Shown here: positions 1 to 10,404 of the stretch, one piece after another
Layout of the letters: the number at the start of each line of letters is the position of its first letter
How positions within the stretch are numbered: position 1 is the first letter of the stretch
Source: Gryganskiella cystojenkinii
Taxonomy: Eukaryota > Mortierellomycota > Mortierellomycetes > Mortierellales > Mortierellaceae
DNA: 17,715 nucleotides
Reading direction: 5' to 3'
NCBI GenBank assembly: GCA_015852425.1
Contig: JAAAIG010000797.1
Location: 1 to 17,715 of the forward strand
The notes under the pieces: generated by a model
What the model was told of the DNA's origin: nothing
The model's input: the letters and a program-made list of their open reading frames with translations, nothing else
Databases searched by the model: none
Translations under genes and position numbers: made by a program

Positions 1-184
1 GGATTCATTAACAAGAGAGACCCATGATCATCGCCTTTTGGCCTTATTACCCTTCCCTTCCTCTGTTTTTTCGCTTTCACTCATGTCTCCAACACTGCCT
101 CACTCGCCTCCACCAAAACAACAGCTGCGAAGGAAACATGGATCTTTATGTTCACCATCTATCACTTGTCTTTTTTTTTCAAAG

Positions 185-1368
<1,184 letters not shown>

Positions 1369-1891
1369 TGGAGGGAATCGACAAACAAACAGAACCTTTT
1401 GTAATCCCTGAGGATACTGTTTTTTTTCCTGTTTTTCTTTTTCGTTCGTCTTTTTATTACCCTACGCTATGTGCAACAGAGTCGACCTCCATAAACGGCC
1501 TCCTTTTGGCGAACATTATCCAGTCTTCACTCAATCGACTCTTTTCTTTTTCTGGTATGGTGTTTATGCTCCAAAACCACCTTCATGGCACTGTTGAAGC
1601 AGTCACGACCCATTCTTTGACTCTGTTGCCACCAAAATCATCACGCACAAATCCCATGCAACAATGAACGAACAAAATCAACGTTTTGAGTAAGTAGTGA
1701 GAAAAGGAGGGGTTGGTAAGTGAGGTCGCCGAAATCGATTTAATCAGTTTTCTTGGCAATCTGTGATTTGTCTGATCGATGGACAAGTTTCGCATTCGTT
1801 CTACGATCCATTTACCCACCCTTCGGGCAGTTGATTTTTTGGCCACCAATTTTTTTTTATTGCTATTCCTTCTATCCTTCTATCGACAAGT

Positions 1892-2017
1892 TCAACGTGG
1901 GGCTAGAGCGTCGAGGACCTCAAACAGCTTGGAACCTGTTCGCAGTGGATTCTTGGCTGCAGGAATGGCATTGACCAGGAGTATATTCGCGGTCCCTTCT
2001 TTTTCTCTCGTTTTCAT
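1892..2017 (-). CDS. Possible small ORF, 41 codons, unknown function
   Basis: An ATG at 2017-2015 opens a 41-residue frame ending at TGA 1894-1892. The last 30 or so codons use the C- and G-ending codons common in the neighbouring genes (GTC, GCC, AAG, CTG, GAC) and encode AAKNPLRTGSKLFEVLDALA. An AATAAA-like run lies about 40 bases after the stop, on the - strand of the poly-T at about 1850. It could be a free-standing small protein, the last exon of an unseen gene, or chance. The lysine- and glutamate-rich first ten codons come from a purine-rich tract and look less like coding sequence. No family recognised. Confidence 0.2.
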   Translation of the reverse strand: MKTREKEGTANILLVNAIPAAKNPLRTGSKLFEVLDALAPR

Positions 2018-2161
2018 CGCCCAATTCTTTTCCTTCTTTATTGCACACATCTCACATTGCTTTTTTCTTTTGTCTCGAGTTCAACTTCACAGGTTTGTTT
2101 TAGGGTACAGCTGATGAAGTTTTTTTAACAGCTACAAGTCTGGATTGCCCAGATCTGCGAC

Positions 2162-2170
2162 TTTATTTTA
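2162..2170 (-). terminator. Poly(A) signal for SEC61B
   Basis: On the - strand this reads AAAATAAA, with overlapping AATAAA-type hexamers, about 150 bases after the SEC61B stop codon and followed by non-coding sequence. It is the nearest canonical polyadenylation hexamer downstream of that gene. Confidence 0.45.
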
Positions 2171-2321
2171 TTTTCCAGAAAAAAAAAATAGTATGGTACA
2201 ATTCGGTGGAGAAACCGAAAGCTGGGGGAGAGCGAGGATGAACGTCCATCCAACGTGCTGCAAAAGGTTGCGAGCTATCGCTCGGTTGGTGGTCTAAACG
2301 CAGGGTTATCGGGGATTATGC

Positions 2322-3274
2322 TTAAGCGCGGGTCAGCTTTCCGTAGATGTGGAGAGCAAAGACCGAGGCAATGAAGGCGAGGGACAAGACCAAGACAACA
2401 ACGGGATCACTGAGAGGAAGACGGAAAAGGGAGAAAGTACAAGGGTCAGCAAAGAGAATTGAAAAAAGTGCCGAAAGAGTTGAAATAGCCCTTCTTGATC
2501 TTGAAGTCAGTCGTTATAGTCGATCCAGTCATCGCGCCTGCTCGACAACAACCCCTCTCCTTTCCCCACCGAAAGCCAGTCCTGCGAGAGTTAGTCCTCC
2601 GGGTGGTTGCGGCGCCAAGTAGGCGAAGGTTTATCGTACAATCTCGACGCATCTCCTATGCGGTTCCTGCCCTCAGTTTCTTTGCTTGTTCTCGTTCTCC
2701 ACCGTCTACGAACAACATTTTTTGGCTTTGTTCTGATCCTGTGCTTGTGTGGTAGGGATACCGTTGTAAACGGTACTTCCAGGAAGAGAGGGGGCGGTAA
2801 CATAAATAGGCATAGAATACTCACACACGGAGACCGGGAGAGTCGTCGGTGTAGATGCGCATCATTCCAGAGGTGCTGGGACCAGGAGCACGGGAAGTCT
2901 TGTCCTTGGAGGCAGGGGTGCGTCTCCTATTGGTTATGACCGAACGAAAAAAGAAAAGATTAGCTTTTTGTGGTTTATAACGTGCTGATCACGTCGTCAT
3001 CACTTCACGGCCGAAAATAATAATGAGCGCGGAGGCACATGAATAAGTACCTGACAGCGGCAGTGCGGGGGGAGGGGCCGGCGGGGTTAGGGGAATGAGC
3101 AGAGTCAGACTACATAACACAGGAGAAAATGAAGATGGTTGAGAATAATTAGTCTCGTGTGATGATCCTTTCCATCGAGGCATCATCTGAATCAAGCCAG
3201 GCGTCCAGAACAGTCGTCGACGAGTCTTTGAGTACAAGAGACAGAGACAGTCTCGGGTATTGTAGCGTTACCAT
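2322..3274 (-). CDS. SEC61B: Sec61 beta subunit of the ER protein translocon (SEC61B/SBH1 type)
   Basis: Sec61 beta is the small tail-anchored subunit of the ER Sec61 channel, binding ribosome/SRP receptor and assisting translocation. Exons in transcript order are 3274-3272 (ATG only), 3109-3051, 2926-2825 and 2409-2322. Introns are 162, 124 and 415 bases with GTAAC, GTACT and GTGAG donors and TAG/TAG/CAG acceptors. The joined protein is 83 residues. It has a Ser/Pro-rich cytosolic N-terminus, then RRRTPASKDK (21-30), the family signature MMRIYTDDSPGLRVDPV (about 42-58), a single membrane helix (about 56-76) and the short lumenal tail HIYGKLTRA. Reading on from the ATG without splicing meets TAA before exon 2, so the first intron directly after the start codon is required. 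Length and order match the family. Confidence 0.92.
2759..2775. repeat. Perfect 7-bp hairpin inside the long SEC61B intron
   Basis: TACCGTT and AACGGTA form a perfect inverted repeat around the 3-base loop GTA, within the 415-base third intron. This could form a short RNA hairpin near the intron's 5' splice site, but it may be chance. Confidence 0.3.
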
Positions 3275-3714
3275 GGCAAAGATGTGTAGTGAGGAGAGAG
3301 TGATGGAATGAAAGATGAAAAAGAAAAAAGGAAACCACAGAACGACCCACCCAAACAGCAAGAAAAATAGGAGTGCGAGAGAAGTGTCTAATGCAGAGGG
3401 GCCAATCAGATCGCGCCAATGGGATGCTTATCCTTTGCTGTATTTCCAAGTCTTTATTGGTGGTGGGAAATAAGGATCCTTCCTTAACAACAGTGCCACC
3501 AAAAGCTACCATTCGTTGTTGATTCCTACCCTTTATTCACGCCTTTGACACTCACCAGCACGATTGGCTTCCGACTCGATTGTGATAGACACGACTCCGC
3601 CCTCAAGGACAAGGACACGGAAACAAAACAGGAGCCTGCCAAATCGAGTCACTGAGACTCTAATCATTGGACACAGCGCGGTTCATTTGCGATCCATTAG
3701 AGTAAACCTTCAAC
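3275..3714. promoter_or_regulatory. Divergent promoter region SEC61B / Gemin5 with four CCAAT boxes
   Basis: This 440-base stretch separates the start codons of two divergent genes. It contains CCAAT at 3402-3406 and 3416-3420, and the reverse ATTGG at 3456-3460 and 3666-3670. CCAAT boxes are bound by the HAP/NF-Y complex in fungi, so a shared or back-to-back promoter is likely. The two forward boxes are 14 bases apart. There is no clear TATA box. The boxes are seen directly; their function is inference. Confidence 0.5.
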
Positions 3715-6700
3715 ATGGACGACTTTGTTTTCCCACCCTCGCCTCAATGGCATCAGTCTCACTCTGCTAGTATCTGTGCACTCTCTAAAGAGGAGGGCTG
3801 GCTTTTATACTCGCTCAACAACTCGATCCATATCATGAACCCATTCTCGCTCAAATACGAGGGTATCATGACCGGCGCTCATACGGGAAGGATTAACTCG
3901 ATCGCGTCCAAGGTCATCTCGAAAGAAGCTACAACTGCTGCTGCAACAGCTACGACAACGGAATCGACATCGAAGAATGTTCCTTATGCATCAGCCGTTC
4001 CACCATCGTCGCCTTCCCCCTCATCAAAGATCCCGTTTGTAGCGTCGGGAAGTGAGGATGCGACAGTAGTATGTTGGGACCTGGTCTCGCGACAGCCCAT
4101 GGCTACCTCAAGGATTCATAAGGTAGGCTACTCATGAACCAGGATATACACCGTATTTGGGACTCAGTCTTTGTTGGTCACTAACACGGTGACTGTGTTA
4201 TCTCAATAGAAACCAGTAAAAGCCGTCGAGTGGATGTCAAACGGCAAAACCATCATCTCAGGTACATCAAATGATCCATTTTGGATTTTTTTTAATCCCC
4301 ATTATTGTGCTAATAATCTTTTCTTTAAATGCTATTAGGAGATCAAGGAGGCTTGCTTGCAGTATGGGATCCATTCAGTGGGACCACTATCTCGAAACAA
4401 CTGGACAAGATGACCTCGTTTGTTTGTATCGAAGCCAGTCCATCGCAAGAACACATTGTGGCAATAGGGTAAGGTAAGGGTAAAAGGTCGGCGAGTACTA
4501 TATATACGTACCTTACCACTGCGAATAGTGATTAGACATTACATGACTGACCGTTTGCCAAATGGCTCAAAAAATATTTAGACTCGATGGAGGAGACATT
4601 CTTATATGCCAAGCATCCACTGAGTCTATTACAATCATTCGTCGCTTACATGGACACACAGCAAAGATTCAGAGTCTAGCGTGGCAGCCAGGGCCATCTG
4701 GTAAAAATAACCCAAGTTTGATGTGATCTGGCGTGTTGATCGAGCAAAAAATAAGCCTTTTGCATACCCAAGTGCTAACGCTAGAGTTTTTTTTGGCCAA
4801 CTAGGAGGGGACGATTTAGCCTCCAAAGTCAGAAAATATACCCTCTTGGCGTCTGGATCTGCGGACCAAACTGTACGGATATGGGATGCAGAGAACGGTG
4901 TTTGTACAAAAGTGATCGATCTGCCAGAACACAACGAAGAGAGCGGCTCGTCCAACTTTCAAAAATCAAGGACATGGGTCCCCGTCGGCTGGATCCTGGA
5001 TGGCAATTCGATTTTGTCAAGCACATGCAGGTACGCCAAAGAAACCATTGAAAAAATAAGGAATTACTTTTCGATGCGTAGCATTGACGTTATTAAATTT
5101 GGCTTCGTTTTCTAATGACCAAGCTTTTTTTCTTTTTTTACGGCTAACCTAGAGGCACAATGTATCGATTTCCAGTCGACAGCAGTCGCAGCGACAACGC
5201 CAGACTTTCACTGGGACGTCAGCATATCCGCCAGGTTTTCCAGGTTTTGGTGTGGCCGACAGGAACGTTTGCATTCACCATCTCTCTAGATCGCAGGATT
5301 GTCGCTTGGGATCTGGAGAAGGACGAGGGGGTCGCTCAAATCGACTGTATTGGTGGATCTGTACAGTCGCTTGATATCAGTCCAATAGAGCCCGGAATTA
5401 TTGCAATGGGACTAGCGAGCGAAACAATCAAGATTTGGAACACCTTGAGTCAAAATGAACCTTACGAGACCTTGATGATGGACCGTCTCCAGAGTCGAGT
5501 TCGAGTAGTCAAGTGGCATCCGTCTGAAGAAGGAAAACTTTGTTATGGACTGGAGAGCGGCAAGATTGGCATGGTCGAAAATATGTCCAACAGTCCTACT
5601 CAGCAACAAATACAACAACGAGGCAAAGGTCATTCAAGGAACAAACGAAACAAAAAGAATTCGCCAAAATCGACCATCTTCCAGACGTATCACCAACGGT
5701 CTGTCGTCTCGATGCAATGGTGCACTCCAAAGGCTCTGGCAGCTCCCGTACCGGAACTTTTCGATATGGCTTTGAGTGACTCGACTCTGTGTATCCTCTC
5801 TTGTGGAGCAGATGGCAAGATTCTAATCAGCAACCCTTCCAAGCCTAACGGCAAAAGCTTGGATATGGAGGTCGTCATTCAACACCAGAATCGGGAATAT
5901 TACCAGGCCAAGAAAGCAGTCAAGGGCTCGCGAGTATGCAACAGAACCGATTTTCACGTGCATCCGAACGAGGATCTCATTGCCATCGGAAACACGGATG
6001 GATCTGTCGAGGTGTTCGAGTTGAAGTACTTCAAGCTGGTCTTTGTCTTTCAGGGTCACTCGAGCAAGGTCAACCGTGTCCGATGGAACTTTTCTGGCGA
6101 CGAATCTGATCGGACACCGGTACGCGAGGCGACCTCATATCTCTTGGCGAGCGGATATGATCACGGAGCTCTGGCTGTTCACAACCTTGCGGCGTACTCT
6201 TCGAAAGCTATGGCGGAAAGGGCACTAAAGAGTACGAATACCGAAATCAATGCTGGAACATTTGCGTCAGTACCTCTGGGTCATGAGCCAGTCTTGCCCA
6301 CCGCTGCGTCTTTTGCAGCTCTCAGACATCACACAAGGAGTATTTCCGATATCGCGTGGTCGCCCCACGATGGAGATGATAGGGAGTCGGGGCCTGCAGA
6401 GTTTCAAAGGATCGTGACTTCGTCCTATGATGGTCGAGTGGTCGTATACCAGATCTTTATAGGCGACCTCCTATCCGAGTCCTCGACAACTAACGGCGAG
6501 CTTTCCGAGGCTAAAGACGAGGGATCGAGCGAGCGTGACCAAGGTGAACCTTCGACTACTGTGCAGACGGATATGGAAGACAGTTCTAGTATTCCTACTG
6601 AGCAGGACACAATTGCCCGTCCGGAGCGTCGTTGTCACCGTCCGATTGCCTGTCTGGATATGCTCGCAGATCATGCTCTATCTGTGCACTGGAGCTTGAG

Positions 6701-8600
6701 TGATGTGGACAGAATCTACAGCGGAGGAAATGACTGGAGATTAATCAGCTGGGACTGGAGGGCTCATCCGTACAGCAAACCCAAGCCACGCAAGCAAGAT
6801 CGAGGAGCTATTATCAGTGCCCCAAAAGAGCAATCCGCTGCATTAAGTCCAACACCTAGCGAGACCATCTCTGCTCAAGGATCGAGTGTCGGTGACCAGT
6901 CGGACACTGCCTTGTCTGAAATGAGCACTCCGGCATCAACTCACTCGGAACCAGAGGTCATAGCACTCGAGACCCAAGAGGAGCACGCTGCTTTTAACAA
7001 GAGGATGTTGGACGTAGCCGAACTTGAAAGTTCTCCTAAACGCCTCCGAGGCCCTGCCAACTCCAGTGCTACGAATAGCAACGCCACCACTAATACCAAC
7101 GGCCCACATTCGATAATTGGAATGACGACAGCTCAGCCTTTCGAGAAGCTGCGTCTGTTCCCTAAGAGCAGTGATGCGTTTCAAAAGCTCATATCCAAGA
7201 AGAGGACTTGTCTGGAAATCATTCGTCTGGCAAGGAATTTTTATTGTCGTCATCGTCGACACCGTGGAGTGCTTGTTAACGATACGGAGATAGAGGAAGC
7301 TCGACTTCGGTGGCAGGACATGCTTACGTTCTTGAAGAAGGATGGCGACCCAGAAGGACTGGAGATGGCTCGTTCACTTTCGGGGGAGATGGACGAAATG
7401 AACATGGATCAGGAGGAGGATGACGAGATGACGGATAAGGACAACAATTCGGTACCGACCACACCCGCCTCAGGAACGATTACAGATTCGTTAGCGCCAA
7501 CGGATGATAACAGCGACAGTCTAGCTTTGCTGTCTCAGTCCGAGTCCCAGTCTGCAAGTGAACAAGAGGAGGAATCTATGTTTGACGGTGATTTGGTTTT
7601 TTACGGCTCCCGCGAATCGATCAAGGCACTCGCAGAGCTTGAGTCGTTAGAGGCGGCCAAGACACCGAACAATGTGTTTACGACGTCCAGTGGATTGGGA
7701 GTGCCCTTGCCTGCGGATGCGATGATTGCAAGCAGGAGAAACACATCCAGCAACAAGTCGATGTCGATCAACCAAAAGACCAGTCAGCTCTGTCGAATTC
7801 CTGTGACGTACTGGATGGGTGATGTGCCCCAGATGACTGAGATCCTGGGAACGCTTCATTCACATTCGAATCATCAGTTTGGGATCCAGGACTGGATCGG
7901 ATTGGCGCTAGCACCGATGGGAGGCGTCGATGCTTGGAGGCAGTTGATGGCTCGGACAGCGAACAAGTTTGTGGCAAGCAGCGAACCTCATGCAGCTGCG
8001 CTCTGTTTCCTAGCCTTGGGACAAGTCTTTGAGGCCGTGGAGGCCTATCGCAAGTCTAATATGCATCGGGAGGCCATGATGTTGTTCCGGATCCGCATGT
8101 GGGATGATGATGAAGATGATAACGATGATTCGGATGAAAATGAGAATGGTAACAGCGATGTTGAAGACTCGCAAGAAAACGAGGTTGGGGAGATTGCCGC
8201 ATCAGAACCCAAGAAGAGTCATCTCTCTGCAAAGAGTACGACTTCAAGACGGCCCTGTGACCTCCACCGACGCATCTTGACAGAGTGGGGTCAAGCACTG
8301 GAGAAGAGGGGACACTACGAGCAGGCATGCAAGTGTCACTTGGCCCTGGAGGCCCTTTTGGTCAAGATGAAAAGGAAACCGCCATCGTCGTCATTGTCGT
8401 CGTCGCTGTCTTCCAGTACGACAGTAGTTGCGTCGTCTGTAGGCCTTCAAACTTTGGCGAGAAGACACGATTTACTCTCGATGCGGACAGTTGCGGCAGT
8501 GGCGATCCTGATCCATGATCCGTCGATGAGGGACTATGTTGGTCGATACGAAGGAATGTTGGCCCAGAAGCAAGAACTGGATCGTCGCAAGAAGCATTGA
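3715..8600 (+). CDS. GEMIN5: Gemin5-like WD40/TPR protein of the SMN complex
   Basis: In animals Gemin5 reads the Sm site and cap of pre-snRNAs and hands them to SMN for Sm-core assembly; the same role here is inferred. Exons are 3715-4122, 4210-4261, 4339-4468, 4582-4700, 4805-5030 and 5153-8600, all phase-consistent, giving 1460 residues (human about 1508). The N-terminus PPSPQWH (7-13) matches human PPSPNWY. A WD40 region spans about 1-850, with motifs such as SGSADQTVRIWDAENG, VVKWHPSEEGKLCYGLESGK, ISDIAWSPHDG and IYSGGNDWRLISWDW. A Ser/Gln/acidic linker follows (about 850-1190) with basic patches KPKPRK and SPKRLR. The Gemin5 TPR-like module runs from YWMGDVPQ through ALGQVFEAVEAYRKSNMHREA (about 1195-1296). 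An Asp/Glu-rich insert (about 1297-1330) precedes its last part, ILTEWGQALEKRGHYEQACKCH (about 1350-1372). The protein stops soon after, so the vertebrate C-terminal RNA-binding region is absent. Confidence 0.9.
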
Positions 8601-8940
8601 GGAGTGACTGGATCCGAAATCAAAATAAAAAAATAAAAAATAAAAAAATATGGGATCGAGGCCATGTAAGAGGTAGGAGGATTGATTGTCGACACTTTTA
8701 ATCTTTTGATCACATCTTATCACTCTGTGCGACAGGGACAACATGCAAATCGCGTCCACTTCTTTTTTGACTCTTTTTTTTTTTGACTCTTTTTTGTTAA
8801 ACTCATTTGTGCATTTCTTCTTTTTATTTTTCCATTTCTTCATTACACTCTTAATCCCTCTTCCTCATTCCTTCCTTGAATTGACATACATTTTGTACCC
8901 AACTTTTCTCAACCTTCATACTTTCATTCACAATATAATT
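8601..8940 (+). other. Gemin5 3' UTR and citrate-carrier promoter
   Basis: The first part holds an A-rich run with repeated AATAAA hexamers (listed separately). The remainder is T-rich on the + strand and ends in a C/T-rich leader directly before the carrier ATG at 8941. No gene is supported here. Confidence 0.55.
8622..8650 (+). terminator. Cluster of AATAAA poly(A) signals after Gemin5
   Basis: Several overlapping AATAAA hexamers lie in an A-rich run starting about 20 bases after the Gemin5 stop codon. This arrangement fits a polyadenylation site for that gene. Confidence 0.6.
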
Positions 8941-10404
8941 ATGGCAACCAAGGTAACCTACCGCACGGACAGTGAACAACAAAGGAGCAAAACCTCCCTC
9001 GCACAGACAATTCTCGGGATCAATTTGAAAAAAGAAGGATTGTCTTTACTCTCTCTTATTATTCATTGCTAACAGCGTTCCTCTCCTTCGATTGTTTTTT
9101 TCGGATTCATTCCTGCAGAGAAAAGACCCCGCTCTTTACACACTCACAGCGGGTTCGTTTGCAGGGGCGATTGAAGCGATGATCACATACCCAACCGAGT
9201 TTGTCAAAACTCAACTTCAACTTCAAGATGGTACCAAGGGCAAGGTTGTCTCTCAGGGTGGCCAGGTAAAAGAAAACGTATTTCTACAAGTGCGAGCGTG
9301 CCTGTTAGATATGATAAGATTCACAGGGACTGACCAACTTGAGGGGGGGAATGTGACTGCTTTTGGATGGAAATAGGCGGCGAAGGGTCCGATCGAGATT
9401 TTGGTGCACACAGTCAGGCACCAGGGTGTCTCTGCCGTTTACAGAGGACTTTCCGCGATGGTGATTGGCAACACAGCCAAGGCAGGAGTTCGGTTCTTTG
9501 CGTTCGATCAGTTCAAGGATTTACTCAAGGATTCCGAGGGCAAGACCACGGGTGCAAGATCTGTCCTGGGTAATGACTTGTTCATGGAGTATGTGCTGAA
9601 AGAGGGACTGATGCATGGTAATATGGGGCAAGACTTTGCTAATCAGTAATCTCTTTTATTTTAAATGTCAATGCCATAAAAACAGCCGGACTGGGGGCAG
9701 GCATGACAGAGGCCTTGCTTGTCGTAACACCGTCAGAAACAATCAAGTAAGTGGACAACAGAAGCTCAGCAGTGAAGTGAATGATCAGAAGCCGGAAGCC
9801 AGATATTTTTAGCAGAAGGAATTCATTACTAATCTCTCTTGACAAAAATATATATATATATAATACAACACAATACAACCATAGGACAAAGCTCATCCAC
9901 GACGGCAACTCAGCAAAGCCACAGTACCGGGGATTGGTCCATGGTGTCCAATCGATCGTCAAGGCCGAGGGCCTCGGTGGAATCTACCGAGGTGTCATTC
10001 CAGTGATGGCCCGTCAGGGTGCCAACAGTGCGGTCAGGTTTGGTGTGTACTCGGCCTTGAACGATCTCTTGAAAACTCGATTGGAACCTGGTGCAAAAGT
10101 TCCTGCGGCCTATACGTTCGGGATCGGTGCGATTGCAGGGATCGTGACTGTGTACTCGACTATGCCGTTGGATGTGGTCAAGACCAAGATGCAAGGATTG
10201 AATGCACGTCAGTTGTACAGTGGTGTCTTTGATTGTTTTTGGAAAGTGTTCAAGAACGAGGGAATCCTGAGCTTCTGGAAGGGGGCAACCCCCAGGTTGG
10301 CGCGTCTTTCCATGTCGGGAGGGATCGTGTTCAGCATTTATGAAAACACCATGGTGGTCTTGCGACAATTCGATGAGGAGTCCAAGAGTCCAATCCGGTC
10401 ATGA
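8941..10404 (+). CDS. CTP1: Mitochondrial tricarboxylate (citrate) carrier, SLC25 family
   Basis: This protein exchanges citrate/isocitrate across the inner mitochondrial membrane. Exons are 8941-8952, 9119-9265, 9377-9569, 9686-9746 and 9885-10404, all GT-AG and phase-consistent, giving 310 residues. The three tandem SLC25 repeats carry the carrier signatures PTEFVK (29-34), PSETIK (133-138) and PLDVVK (232-237). Stretches typical of the citrate carrier are AGSFAGAIEAMITYP, GNTAKAGVRFFAFD, AGLGAGMTEALLVVTP, IYRGVIPVMARQGANSAVRF, GIVTVYSTMPLD and FWKGATPRLARLSMSGGIVF. Length and order match yeast Ctp1 (about 299 residues). The first exon encodes only MATK. I chose the GTAACC donor at 8953 because it joins in phase to RKDPALYT, giving a normal carrier N-terminus. 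A TA repeat sits in the last intron. Confidence 0.92.
9848..9862. repeat. AT dinucleotide tract in the last carrier intron
   Basis: A run of about seven AT units lies in the intron between carrier exons 4 and 5, roughly 20 bases before the acceptor region. Simple sequence; no function is evident. Confidence 0.7.

Larger units (their letters stand above)
1369..2321. other. Convergent intergenic region between FUR1 and SEC61B
   Basis: About 950 bases between the FUR1 stop and the SEC61B stop, holding both 3' UTRs. The + strand is T-rich, so long phenylalanine-rich reading frames arise by chance. One small - strand ORF (1892-2017) is listed separately at low confidence. An ATG at 1664 begins an 8-codon stretch running into a perfect GTAAGT donor (1690), but I could not build a convincing downstream protein. 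Confidence 0.6.

Noticed and set aside
83..184. 34-residue N-terminal extension of the UPRTase from the ATG at 83
   Set aside because: The residues do not resemble the family, and a T-rich tract ending in AAG at 184 looks like a splice acceptor. It cannot be fully excluded, so the start is left open.
1753..2114. Two overlapping + strand ORFs of 73 and 111 codons
   Set aside because: Both are dominated by Phe/Leu/Ser from T-runs. No family features are seen, and I could not join them in phase to a convincing neighbouring exon.
7647..8328. Several antisense ORFs opposite the Gemin5 3' half
   Set aside because: His/Arg/Ser-rich shadows of the real frame, without domains or upstream signals.
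9910..10368. 152-codon antisense ORF opposite the citrate carrier
   Set aside because: It is a mirror of the GC-biased coding frame of the well-supported carrier exon.
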